DNA of 64,000 nt from Strigamia acuminata. Lineage: Eukaryota; Arthropoda; Chilopoda; Geophilomorpha; Linotaeniidae. Positions 41,301 through 50,725 of this stretch are shown here, piece after piece. The notes below the pieces were generated by a model, which did no database searches, had not been told where the DNA came from, and worked only from the letters and a program-made list of their open reading frames with translations. The stretch lies in NCBI GenBank assembly GCA_949358305.1, contig OX442315.1, positions 10,380,427-10,444,426 on the forward strand, read 5' to 3'. Position numbers and translations under genes: made by a program. Within the stretch, counting starts at the first letter, position 1, and each line of letters starts with the position of its first letter.

Positions 41301-42586
41301 TTCAACATTGTCAAGGATGTCAGGCATGTAAGCCGAGATCAAAGACCGAAATTGAAGGCGCTCAAATTGGACCATTTGGACCATTTGACTGCCTCAGTGT
41401 GGATTTGTCTGGTCCCAAACCAAGAACCAGAAAAAACAATACCCACATTTGCGTCATCGTAGATGTCGCTACACATTGGCCCGAATTATTTCCAATGTGT
41501 AATCCAACGGCAATAAAAGTTGCCAACACAATTTATCACTTATCAATGACTTTCGGATTTCCGAGACAAATCATAAGTGATAATGGACCACAATTTCGAT
41601 CACAGGTCTATAAAGAATTTTGCAAAAAATTCGACATGTCGCGAACGCCGACATCGATTTATCATCCACAAAGCAATCCTGTGGAGAGAACCAATCGAGA
41701 TATTAAATATTTAGTTTCGATTTATTTAGATATTCATGACCAATGGGATGAGTATCTACGCGAATTTGCATTCAGTTTGAGAACAACTGTAACAAGAGGC
41801 AGAGATTATTCTCCTGCTTTCTTAAATTTTTTCCGAGAATTAAGAATTCCTTGGGATCCAAGAATTCCGGAAGGAATTTTAGTCATTGATCCAAAAAATC
41901 CGCATTTATATGTTCAGAAATTAGAAACAATAATTGCAGAGACGTATCAGCATATGATGTCTCACGTCTTAGATTTGAGACGCCGTGTCGAAGCTGAAAA
42001 ATCAGATAAGAAATTCGACAACTTCAGACAAAATGATTTAGTCTGGCGAGAGTCTCATATTCTCTCAAATGCCGCTAAAGGAATAGCAGCAGGCATTTCA
42101 CCGAAAAGGAATGGGCCTTATGTAATTATCAAAAGGTTACAAGGAGGCGCCTTTCAACTTCGACGGCTGAGTGATAATAAAATTTATCCAGCTGTTCACG
42201 GCACTGAATTAATGCCGTACTTTCCCGTTTTCAACCAAGAAATTTGGCTGGAAGGGGAGGAAGTGGGTCAAAAAACAAAGAATATTGTTAATACCTTGGA
42301 TGATGCTAAATTATCCAAAATTCCTGTCGAAAACACGGAATCGAGTAAAAAATCGAAACTCAAAAATAACGAAGTCGATGAAATAAACCAGCGACTTGAA
42401 AATGTTTCTCTTGATGAAAATCTAGAAAAGGAAATGTTTTTAGAAAAAGAGAAAATTTCAAACAATGAAGTATATAACTCATCTGACATTGGAGACGATG
42501 CTGATGACAATCTAAACAAGTTGGATTGTACTTCGCGAAAGTCAAAGTACAACTTGAGATCTCGCGTTCCGCGAGCCAAGACATAG
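38360..42586 (+). CDS. pol: Gypsy-D Pol (protease, reverse transcriptase, RNase H, integrase)
   Basis: 1408 codons in the -1 frame. The first listed codon is GTG, so expression as Gag-Pol is expected. Protease near 145 (MLDSGANKSF, VLLGCDFM); RT near 380-570 with AYLDDIIVVS; RNase H (HTDASRQGLGA, QTDHQALKW); H2C2 domain (HPLSGHPGIART...CQGCQACK); integrase core with SVDLSGP, IISDNGPQF and NPVERTNR; C-terminal GPYVIIKRLQGGAFQLRRL; then an acidic, Ser/Lys-rich extension. All key residues are present and there are no breaks. It is closest in style to Gypsy-B pol. Confidence 0.94.
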   Translation: MDAASPPKSESENENLKIMEDVGEVIDELIRQTELKEKESLELKKEIVGETPTEDDTSNIKDKVEVKDDRPSSVPETPGIEECIKLFAATTLDTNELLDELPLEPPITIHHKLRKFECKVAGIPNSQDLPTLKLETLKGVITGMLDSGANKSFLATSVINQLGLEEYLRPIGPGVRVTTASEEVTPDGTIHLSFRWTHGTLRHPFIVIPNKYPMVLLGCDFMNKLKIQPNPQTMSWNFTQPVDADLPYIPQALLDRYLEKIEEPDSSFVTFAKAYAASVTQSKIDEENFIQKLVKEANLNLEQSKLLEKMLSKHKRIISKDPGKTHLVKHKIELDTEKPIRVPFKSINPQKREIIRQLCQDMIDKGVVVKAEGDYGMRPVLVMRPGNDPRLCIDFRPINTHTKYNPPQMPTIEEILREIGEFEWVSTIDLTKGYWQIELRPEDREKTAFWSPMGRLMFLVMPFGLVNAPTTFQELMEKVLGDVYRKFAWAYLDDIIVVSKSFQEHIKHLDIVFKKLAEANLHAHPGKTHLCRKELIFLGYKVGVEGLAVDPKKVAAITQFPAPTNLKELQRFLGMVNFFHRLIKNLATVAEPLRPLLKKDAEFDWELHHQAAFDAIKDLLTNAETMKMPDLYMPFIVHTDASRQGLGAALTQKKIVDGQEVEMPCVYASRSLQPAEKNYTVTELECLAVVWGLRKFRPYLEYTTFTVQTDHQALKWLMSLSDPSGRLARWQMELMAYSFEIQYVKGPLNVIADALSRAPVSAPDEPEDDGDNDDLLSYCPSPCRSWQMGKLNELPKSIIVNEDDQALINFCINMHDPSGTPDVELRAMMAKKFELPTTNVLIKAFAAKIAKQLECDPPTRDDIIAAQKADKFCQHIRNYLLNKQYPSYIVTRLQRRNFERHASTYLIEEDMLLHYHPTSTDELGEDGRALKVVVPRKLIYKIIWLMHGHPLSGHPGIARTMYRTRRVYTWKGMKRDITRFIQHCQGCQACKPRSKTEIEGAQIGPFGPFDCLSVDLSGPKPRTRKNNTHICVIVDVATHWPELFPMCNPTAIKVANTIYHLSMTFGFPRQIISDNGPQFRSQVYKEFCKKFDMSRTPTSIYHPQSNPVERTNRDIKYLVSIYLDIHDQWDEYLREFAFSLRTTVTRGRDYSPAFLNFFRELRIPWDPRIPEGILVIDPKNPHLYVQKLETIIAETYQHMMSHVLDLRRRVEAEKSDKKFDNFRQNDLVWRESHILSNAAKGIAAGISPKRNGPYVIIKRLQGGAFQLRRLSDNKIYPAVHGTELMPYFPVFNQEIWLEGEEVGQKTKNIVNTLDDAKLSKIPVENTESSKKSKLKNNEVDEINQRLENVSLDENLEKEMFLEKEKISNNEVYNSSDIGDDADDNLNKLDCTSRKSKYNLRSRVPRAKT

Positions 42587-42928
42587 TGTTGTCTTTCACC
42601 TTTTGGGTTTACCCAAAAGATCCGAGAAAGCAATCTCGTGACGTCATTCGTAGTACCCACTCGAATGACAACGTTAATCATACGTTATAATTAGTGACGT
42701 CACAAAGCGTCTCTAATCCAAGTTCGTGTTTGCAATCAACGAACTTAGTCACTTTTTCAAAAGTTTCGAGAGTGTATGCATCGCATCGCCTACGTTACGA
42801 CCCGAATAGTTCGACAACCTGATCGTAAGTAATTTTTCTGTATGAAAAATTTGATAAAACATAAGATTTATGTATTATTTCTCTTTCAAGACGAAAGAAT
42901 TTCCGAAATTACCGGAAAACGAAAGAGA
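42587..42928 (+). other. Inter-ORF region of Gypsy-D with candidate 5' UTR intron
   Basis: About 340 bp. A strong donor (GATCGTAAGTAATT at 42824) and an acceptor (CTCTTTCAAG near 42889) flank a possible small intron just upstream of the third-ORF ATG. The 5' exon would be non-coding. Confidence 0.45.
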
Positions 42929-45568
42929 ATGGACGAGGAAGCGATCCAACTCCAGGCGGACGGAGAAATGCCCATGGAAGGGGCAAATGAAGACGTTCAA
43001 TTGACGCTTCAACAACGGGTAAATTATTAGAATAAATTTTTACCAAGTGTTTAAGTCAGAAAAATTGAGTAATTTCACTTTTCCTGACTTCAAACACAAG
43101 CCGCTAAAAAATAAAAATGGCGGCTATAAAAGTCACGTGCTTCAAGCATGTGCGAAGGGAGTTGCCATGACAACCAACATCCCTTAGTGACTCACAGCCA
43201 CAAGCGCTAAGCTTAAAAAATATTTCAAATAAGAAATTATTTGTTTATTTTTAAATAAACTAATTTATTTATTTTTCTTCGAATATAGATCGAGAGGGAT
43301 CGAGAAACGCCATTCGCGCTTCCCGATCACGTGCCGACTCAGCACCCGCTGATTTTTCGAGCGGCATTGCCCGAAAAAATCAGAAGACTGAAGACGGCAA
43401 ACAATACCTGGTGGAAGTTGCGCCACGACTTCAGCAGATCAGCGCTGCAAGGATTTGGTGCAAAAGGAAGATTCATCGAGCGCCTTCACGTGGACGGTGT
43501 CGACGAAATCGAGTGGACGCTCGACGAGAGCCCCCCAGGACCGCTTGCAGCAGAGTTGCTGCACAACCAGTGGCCAGTGACGCCACGAGAGCGTCACGAG
43601 CGCAGAAGAGCGCTAAAGAGTACCGGAATTAATTACGGTGCTCTAACCCAATTGAGGAAGAACCTCAAGACGACACAACGCGAAGTCGTTAAACGGTATC
43701 GCAAATCCGTTCGTGACGGGAACCCACAACTTCCCGTCACACAAACCGAGCTCCACCAGTTGGCGCTCGCCGGGTGTTTTAACGATTTTCCGGGATTTTT
43801 CCCGTCCAAAGCACTCCGAGCTGCCGCGGTGCAGCTTCGCGTCGACGAAAATCGACAACTGGCTCGAGAACACGAGGCAGAGGAGCAAGCGCGTTGCGCT
43901 CTCCCTTTTTATCAAGAAGATGAAATTCCGGCCCCAGCGGCCATCAATCCTCCGCCGCAAGACGAGGATTTGAGGGTGGGGCAACTCCCTCCGCCGGTTC
44001 CAGTCCGACCGATGTTCCGCGAATCAAGCCGCGATCGAGAGGAACGTCAGAGGCGATCACGCCCATATTCGACTGACGCGCAGCCATCACGCCCGCAGTC
44101 GCGACGAGGACGGACACCAGAGTCGTTTGGCTCGTCGTCTTCGCTGAGTTTTGAATCGGACTCCACAATTAAGTCCGCCCGAAGTAGCCGAACCGCCTCC
44201 ACGTTCAAAGTGGACAACTCGGCTACTCCATACGCCATGAGACGTGTTGTCGGTGATATTTCTCCCGACTGTAGCGTGCCAGTACCTGGACATGCTAGCC
44301 GCTTGCCCGAACAAGGATATGTTTCCCGCTTGCCGGCTGGAGTTAGCAACCTGCAACTCCGGCCATTTTTTAGTGAGTCATTCGGCCCACAATGGACCTG
44401 CTACGAGCAGCAACCCATTAGAGCACAGCAGGAAGTGCTCCAGAAGCTGGACGCATACCAAAGCGCCCAGATCGCCGAGTCGCAGAAGGACTGGCAGAGA
44501 CTAGCTGAAAGGCTAGAAGTCTCCGACATCAATACCATTGATGATCCCCGTCTGATGGATTTTCAGCGTCAGCTAATTCCGGGGATGACTAGGGTGTTGT
44601 ACCCTGGTGTTCTTCCTTCGCCAGGACAGGCGTTAGCGGCCATAACGTACCTTTGGACCGCGCCGATGGGCCTGTCGGAGAAGAAAGTCGAGCTGTGGTA
44701 CCACCTCAGGCTCGACCCGCCTACGATCTTAGCCGAGCTAATAAAGCAAGTCGTAGCAAACGGTGAGACCGAAGAAGAGGCCGCCGTTCGGTTGCGAACC
44801 GAGTGGTCCTTTGCGAAGGCCACGGCGCGAATGACCGGAAGACCACCGCTTCCAGTTACAAGCGCCACAGCAGCTGCGTCACTGGCTGTTTTCCAGTCGG
44901 CCCAAGAGGGCGCTGGATGTTCATTTTGGCCAGAGAACGCCGGAAGTTCTCAAACTCCAGCCGGAGTTCAACGGGTAGTCGAAACCCGTCAGCTCCCCGG
45001 TGTGGGTCGAGCACCGGGACGAGGCGTCACACCCTCGTCAACCTCCGCACCCGCGTTGGTTTTCTTGGGCCCGCAGTGCCAGTTTGACGATGCCACGACG
45101 GAAGACTCACGTCCGCCGCCGCCGCCAGCCAAGCCGGAGACGAAGGTCAAGCCGCTGAAAAAAGAGTCGGCTTTCAAGACCCTAATGCGCCTGTATCCGC
45201 ACTTCTATTTGACGCCGGATACGCGAACACTGCTTAGCAACAACCACAAGTTGTCGAGGCAGGTGTTTATGTGGCTCGAGGACCACATCCGGGTGTTAAG
45301 CCCACCATCGGTGCTCCATGATCGACTCCTGAGAGCACGATTAGCGCCAGAGGATCCAATCGAGTTCGCGGCGCTAGGATTCTTCAACCGAGCGAACTCG
45401 GCAAGAATCATCCAGGTTTGGCTTCATGTCAACCCTGGAATGGTCTCCGGACCAAACGCAGGTCGCGACCTGTGTACGGTTAACGAGCGGTCCAACCCGA
45501 GGGACGACACCACGGATATGATGCGCCCGTTGACGCCTGAGCGAACTCAGACCATGGACGAATCATAA
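42929..45568 (+). CDS. Gypsy-D third ORF, spliced, env position
   Basis: Predicted exons 42929-43018 (ATG start, donor GTAAAT) and 43289-45568 (acceptor TTCGAATATAG). The intron is 270 bp and the join is in phase, giving about 790 codons. The product is rich in Arg, Pro, Gln and Ser. A basic N-terminal third has WWKLRHDF and RHERRRALK, then a disordered Pro/Arg/Ser centre. A helical region (about 420-560) and LPGVGRAPGRG follow; the Gypsy-C third ORF has a nearly identical LPGVGRAGRR. A C-terminal domain around LMRLYPHFYLTP completes it. There is no zinc motif, signal peptide or membrane span. Not recognisable as Env; function unknown. Confidence 0.72.
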
Positions 45569-45608
45569 ATTGGTTCGTTCATTTTCTCTCCATGTAAGAT
45601 TCGTCTTA

Positions 45609-45620
45609 AATGGGGGGATG
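45609..45620 (+). other. Polypurine tract of Gypsy-D
   Basis: AAATGGGGGGATG directly before the 3' LTR. Confidence 0.8.
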
Positions 45621-46579
45621 TGTGGTGATCTCAAAATATTCACCAACTTAGAAGATTAAATTAATTATCTTCTAATTAATTTGACTGTGGCACACGCCAA
45701 GTCAGATCATGTGACCGAGGGGAGAAATCCTCTCTAGGCACATATCACCCCAGGTTGTCCGGGGTGAAAACGGTTATTAGCCGTTATGGTGCAATATGGT
45801 GTAATAACCACTAGTTGCACCCATTTGAGCTAAGTGCGCAGGTTTTCTGCGCAATATTGAAGCGTGCTGGGCTCGCGTCTTGGCTCAAATCGGGACTCTG
45901 AAAAATACAACAACAACCTCAACATCACTGCTTTTGCTCCTGAAAGAAAAGTATTGATAGAGGACCGTTGTAACTCAGTTTCACCTGCTATCTTTGTGTA
46001 TCAAACGCACAAAGCCAGCAATCCTGCTTGAATTAGCCGTCGCTAATTCCAGCAATCGAGAAGAGAAGATTCCCGACGATCGTGAACCATCGCCGTCGCT
46101 GTTGCGCGAACGACAGCCACCGCCATCGTACGAAAGCCGGACGCCTACAGCCGTCAACCACCGCCGCCGAGCCGTCGCACGAGCCGTAGAAGGAGCCCAC
46201 GAGAACCATCGTCTTCGACCATCGTTCGTGAGTTCGTAGAACGAAGACAATTTGCCTTCGCCTAACAACTTCAAGTTGTTTAAGCGCCATTTCTGACGCT
46301 TTGTAGCTTGCAACAGTCGTTGCAAGCCCTTCCTTTGTTTCATTGTTTCCCGCTCATTTTATTCTGTGATATTCATAATCATAATTAGTATATATTGTAA
46401 TTTATCGAATAAAACATTTGTGTGATTTTTATTACCATAATAAACTGTCTTTTTATTCCTATTTCCGTAAACTTAACCCTAGACAAGTTTCGGCCGCGAT
46501 ATAAGTCTTGTAAAGCATTCACCTGCGGTTTCTGCTTAATTTATTAGAAATTAAGTGGATAAAAACCCGGATCGCAGCA
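45621..46579 (+). repeat. 3' LTR of Gypsy-D
   Basis: 959 bp partner of 34243-35201. Confidence 0.95.
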
Positions 46580-46583
46580 CAAT
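46580..46583. repeat. Target-site duplication CAAT (right) of Gypsy-D
   Basis: Matches 34239-34242. Confidence 0.85.
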
Positions 46584-46817
46584 TTAAAACTCGGTGCTAA
46601 ATTGAACCCGGCGCATAACCGAAAATTCGCCGATTGTTGGCAAAAAATGGCAATTTTTCGGCAAAAATCATCGATTTTTTACAAAAAAACGGTAATTTTT
46701 GGGGGCCCGGCGGTTATTCGGGGCCGGCACCAATTCATTGAACCGCCGATGACTGCCCGGCGCCAAAACAGGGCCGGCGCTTTATTGAACCCGGGCGTTT
46801 AAACGGGGCGGTACGGT
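46580..46817. mobile_element. MITE remnant (CCGGCG motif family) carrying Gypsy-D
   Basis: Ends CGTTTAAACGGGGCGGTACGGTA, like the terminal repeat of the 9788-10112 MITE. It holds several CCCGGCG, GGCCGGC and CCGGCGC units. The left part (about 34190-34242, GTTTAAACGCCCGG) lies on the other side of Gypsy-D, but its outermost TIR is missing. Confidence 0.65.
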
Positions 46818-46854
46818 ATATTACTTTAGCGACGCCGTGTTTCAGCTGCTTAGA

Positions 46855-46928
46855 TTCAGCTAGGTTAGGTTAGTTTAGGTCATGTTAGGTTAGTTTGTTT
46901 AGGTTAGGTCAGGTCAGGTCAGGTTTAA
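46855..46928 (+). repeat. Degenerate TTAGG/AGGTT-type telomere-like tract
   Basis: Runs of AGGTTAGGTTAG, GTTTAGGTTAGG and TCAGGTCAGGTCAGG over about 70 bp inside the hAT-like element. TTAGG is the common arthropod telomere repeat. Here it is imperfect and interstitial. Confidence 0.5.
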
Positions 46929-47080
46929 TTAGATTAAAAAACGGCATCGCTAAAACGGGTGTGAACTACATTCCTCCAGTTATATGAATCTACTTCATTT
47001 TAGCAACGCACGTTTTAGCGACGCCGCATCTTGGAGAGCAGCACCTTGGCATCGAAAGAGCCGCAGGTTGCCGACCCCTG

Positions 47081-47088
47081 CCCTAAAG
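47081..47088. repeat. 8-bp target-site duplication CCCTAAAG (right, hAT)
   Basis: Exact match to 34105-34112. Confidence 0.88.
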
Positions 47089-48020
47089 GCATACCTCCTC
47101 ATGACCCAGCTTAGGGAAAGAGGGAGCTGAGTGGTGTGGGGGGTAGAGAAGCACTGGGTCTGAACCGAGACAGACGTGGGAAGAAAGGTCCTAAAGCCAG
47201 CAAGGGTAGCCGTGCCATGTGCTGTCTCTGCTCTCCTCCCCATTCACCATTGCGACAATCAGTAGTGCGATGATGGATCCATTACAGCTTCCATGAGCAG
47301 TTGCATGGGCCATACAGGTGGATACGGCGAAATGGTTGTTTGACCTGCCATGCCATCCATGGGGTTCCCACCATGTGTACGGCAAGTCAGTGGCCGGTGT
47401 GGCGTGCCTTCGCAGCACTGCAAACAGGCGGGTAGATGGGAGACTCCAACGCCTAGACAATGGATTAAAGGCCAACAACCCAACAATCTGGAGTTCCTCG
47501 TCTTATTTATGTGAGTATGCGTCCCAAAGTTGTGCGCGGTCCGCGGTATTGGACCGGCAGCTAAAAAGAACCGCGGTCCCAGTATGCGTTCCCTCGAGGG
47601 GTACCGCGGTCCCGGTGCAGTACCGGGACCCCGTTTTTGCGTTACATCTCGCGGTCCACGAGTTTGTAACTTGTAAGTTCCTCGTTACAGATTATATACA
47701 ACAATGCACTCGATCCTAATTGGTCGTTGTTCAAAATGCGTAGGTAAAACGTTCACTGCCTAGCGCAAACGTCAAACACACATATACAAACATTCAATCC
47801 TATTGAAATGAAATGACAATCGAGTGTAAGAGCATTAAAAAACGTGCAAACACGAAACGAGTTTTGCATACGTTTTAGACTTATTGAATGCACCTACTAA
47901 AAACCGTAAAAAAAAAAGACTTAAAACTGAAAAAAAAACTTTAAAAACTAAAAAAAGAGAATCTCGTCATCTCGTTTTTTCTGTCGAACCGCGAGATGTA
48001 CGAGGATCAATGAGTGCACA
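47089..48020. other. Intron/flank sequence, partly GC-rich
   Basis: No supported gene. 47540-47660 is GC-rich with several CCGCGGTCC and GGTACCGCGGTCC-like units, resembling another motif-string MITE without clear ends. Confidence 0.4.
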
Positions 48021-48023
48021 TTG

Positions 48024-48790
48024 TTTTAGCGATTCTCACTTTAGCGAATCCATTTTAGCGACGACTCGTTTTAGCGACTACCTCGTTGTAGCGCCCAAAA
48101 ATTCGCTAAAATGGTGTGACCGCTAAAATGAGGCGGTGCTAAAACGTGGTCAAAAATTTGTAAGGATTGGTTTGGTTGTGTAGTGATTTGGTATTTGGTA
48201 TTTGGTATTTGTGTAGTAATTCCGACAAAATGTTGATGATTTGTGGTGGTTTTTGATCGGATTTGGTCATAATTCGACAACATGTGATGAAATTAGAGAC
48301 AATTACGATGGATTTTGGCGATTTGTGACGAGATTTGATCAAATTTTGATTGGTTTGATCAATTTAAACGATTTGATCCAATTTTGTTTAGAAATTTGTC
48401 GATATTCGTCAAATTTTGACGAATTTCCACCAAATCAGTGTAAATTTTAATGTAAACAAGCCTCCTTTTGCAATTGCATCACTTGCCACACAACCAACAA
48501 CTATGAATCCACCAACCCACACACAGTAAAGTGGACGCCATTGTCGCTAAAATGTATAATTCGCTAAAACGGGCTTCGATAAAATGTATAATTCGCTAAA
48601 ACGGGCTTCGATAAAATGTATAATTCGCTAAAACGGGCTTCGATAAAATGTATAATTCGCTAAAACGGGCTTCGCTAAAATGTGTCCTAAGCAGCGGTGA
48701 TGTAATCTCATTTACGCTAACATGAGATCGCTCAAATGGGCTTAAAAACCTAAAATTCGCTAAAATGGACGTCGCTAATAAGGAGTGATC
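48024..48790. repeat. Foldback-like element of TTTTAGCGA motifs
   Basis: The left 130 bp repeats TTTTAGCGA in one direction. The right 250 bp repeats TCGCTAAAA, its complement. The AT-rich centre lacks the motif. The same motif occurs at 46820-47040. No coding capacity. Confidence 0.6.
48545..48683. repeat. 32-bp tandem repeat, about four copies
   Basis: Unit TTCGATAAAATGTATAATTC plus GCTAAAACGGGC, repeated almost without change inside the right arm of the foldback-like element. Confidence 0.85.
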
Positions 48791-49068
48791 CGGGATCAAT
48801 GACTGTGAAGAAGAAGAAAAGTTTTAAAAACAACAAGAATGGTTTCTTTGCTCAACCAATAAAATAAAATTCTGCACAGGCGTGATGATAACTGTACCAT
48901 TACAAATCCTAAAAGCATTTTCCGGTCCTCGCTTTTTATTAAACTTAGATCAAGCGCGTTATACTTAATGATAATTTTTGCATGGCAATCAACCGGTATT
49001 TTTCCCTCTAACAAAGATTAAGAATTTTATGAAAATTTTGTTTTTCGTTTAAAATTTGTAATACTTAC
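48791..49068 (-). other. Intron 3 segment next to exon 3 of the channel gene
   Basis: No separate gene seen. It lies between the foldback repeat and DEG/ENaC exon 3. Confidence 0.4.
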
Positions 49069-49823
49069 TGGATGTTACTAGCATTTGACTTCCTAGTACA
49101 AAGTTCATTTCATCAATAACTATATCGCTCTGACAGTCGTGACATGTTCCTTTAGACCCCTGCAATAAATTATTGTCAATACAAACTCCCATTATGTTCC
49201 AAAACAATTTTCGCAAAATTTCGGAGCTTTCGGAGTCCCAACAGAATCCCGCCGCCCCCATTGTATGTTTACCTTGCCATAGGATATGGTTATGTTTTTT
49301 GTTAATGGCCTAATTCTTCTGGCATTCCATACTGAACTGATGTTTCTTTTTTCATCTAGAAAGAAATGTGGCGTAGTGCCTAAGCATTGACCAGCTGCTT
49401 GGGAAAAACAAAAACAATTTTTAAAGATATCACTTCTTTTTGACATTTTATTTGCTAATATTTACCTTTCGGATATGCATTTTTTGCTGATTCAATCTCT
49501 AAGGCACTTTGTATAGTTCCAAAACTAAAGATCCCGATGGATATTCCTGGAAAGTCCTCGTTGTCGTTTATAACAGCGGAAACTTTGACCGGTGATGAAG
49601 CGTAGTATTTGATCCGGTCAACTGTCTGGTAGATGCACACTGACACGACTAATGCAGTGATTAAATGCCAAATTACGGAATAAAAATGACGAAATTTGTT
49701 GTTGCGGATTTGAGGAAATCGAGGGAGTAAATGGGGAACTTCGAAGTCCATTTCTATATATTCCGAGACCATTTTTTTCAATCTTTGCACATATTTGCGA
49801 TGTCTGATTCCAGGAACCATCAT
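49069..49823 (-). CDS. Two-unit DEG/ENaC channel gene, exons 1-3
   Basis: Exon 1 (49823-49466) starts at tandem ATGs. It encodes a basic cytoplasmic N-terminus, TM1 (about residues 47-71, LITALVVSVCIYQTVDRI) and the post-TM1 YYASSPVKV segment typical of DEG/ENaC subunits. Exon 2 (49394-49273) and exon 3 (49159-49069) encode extracellular sequence with TCHDC. Donors are GTAAAT, GTAAAC and GTAAGT. Exon 3 ends in phase 1, which fits exon 4 at 33682. The 15.4-kb intron between them contains the hAT/Gypsy-D nest. The upstream promoter was not identified. If the long intron blocks splicing, the gene could be a recent casualty. Confidence 0.7.
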
Positions 49824-49934
49824 GGTGTATGCAAAATTTCCGACGTGCAAGTACGTCTTACTGCTGAATTTTTCGCTTCCAAATTGTCTCTAAAGTGTAA
49901 ACATATTTTACGAGCAATGTGTCTACATCGTCTT

Positions 49935-50370
49935 GGTAATAATTTATGAGTATAAAGTTTTAACAGTTTTGCCATTACACATTTTATCTCTTTTTTAACG
50001 ACGGAAATAGATAAGAATGTGCGAAAACATATTGTTCGTGCATTTTAACTTGACTACGCTATTGGGAAACCGAAAGAATAAACATATTCTGAGATCGTTT
50101 TTTTCATTTGTTGCGCTTACTTGCGATGTCAAACTCTAGGCGCCATAGTGTATATTGATACAATATTTCTTTATCGTCTTGGTAATATTTTGTCACTACG
50201 AAGTTTTAATAGTTTCCTGTTTTAGTTTTATATCTTTTCACACAACGGAACTATAAAAATGTATAACAGCATGTTATTAACGCACTGAAACTTTCACTAT
50301 TGAATTTATAGTTTAAAAATACTTACAGTAATTTTGTTTTTGAATCCTTGCTCGCTTATCCCGAATCCAA
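49935..50370. repeat. Two dispersed-repeat copies upstream of the channel gene
   Basis: 49935-50060 and 50165-50370 each carry CGTCTTGGTAAT, the TTTTAACAG or TTTTAATAGTTTCC block and the ACAACGGAA block of the family seen at 29320 and 58970. Confidence 0.6.
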
Positions 50371-50479
50371 ACAGGCACAATTCTTCTGGGTAGCGCGCCC
50401 TCGAGTTTTTAGTAATGTTGGTGCAACAGCACCCCCGCCTCCTAAAAAAAAGTATTTTAATGACATAAATTCTTTTTAT

Positions 50480-50725
50480 TGTAGAAAAAGGCATTTTTAA
50501 TTGAAAAATATGTATTCTTAATTGAAAAAGACCTATTTTTAATTGAAAAAGTTGTATTTTTAATTTTAAAAAAAGTATTTTTAATTTAAAAAAAGTATTT
50601 TTAATTTAAAAAAAGTATTTTTAATTTAAAAAAAGTATTTTTAATTTAAAAAAAGTATTTTTAATTTAAAAAAAGTATTTTTAATTTAAAAAAAGTATTT
50701 TTAATTTAAAAAGATGTCTTTTTAA
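50480..50725. repeat. 20-bp AT-rich tandem array
   Basis: About seven near-perfect units of TTTTTAATTTAAAAAAAGTA (50560-50710), preceded by looser TTTTTAATTGAAAAA variants. Each unit is nearly self-complementary. Confidence 0.85.

Larger units (their letters stand above)
34243..46579 (+). mobile_element. Gypsy-D: complete, apparently intact Ty3/Gypsy element with a third ORF
   Basis: Two 959-bp LTRs that look identical by eye (34243-35201, 45621-46579) are flanked by CAAT (34239-34242, 46580-46583). Order: 5' LTR, primer site, gag (35316-38339), -1 frameshift, pol (38360-42586), spliced third ORF (42929-43018 plus 43289-45568), polypurine tract, 3' LTR. No stop or frameshift was found, so this is the most recent and most likely competent Gypsy copy in the window. 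It sits inside a MITE remnant inside a hAT-like element inside a DEG/ENaC intron, antisense to that gene. Confidence 0.95.
34113..47080. mobile_element. hAT-like non-autonomous element, expanded by nested insertions
   Basis: Left end CAGGGGTCGGCAACCTTTTG, right end CAGGTTGCCGACCCCTG, so the 15-16 bp inverted ends begin CAGGGGTCGGCAACC, a typical hAT terminus. An exact 8-bp duplication CCCTAAAG lies at 34105-34112 and 47081-47088, as hAT transposases make. Own sequence is only about 600 bp (34113-34242 and 46580-47080), without a transposase. The rest is Gypsy-D. Confidence 0.88.

Noticed and set aside
43411-45411. Many frames antisense or out of frame to the Gypsy-D third ORF
   Set aside because: Shadows of a GC-rich, Arg/Pro/Ser-coding ORF.
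47318-47719. 133-codon frame in 47318-47719
   Set aside because: No recognisable domain, and it includes the GC-rich motif-string repeat.
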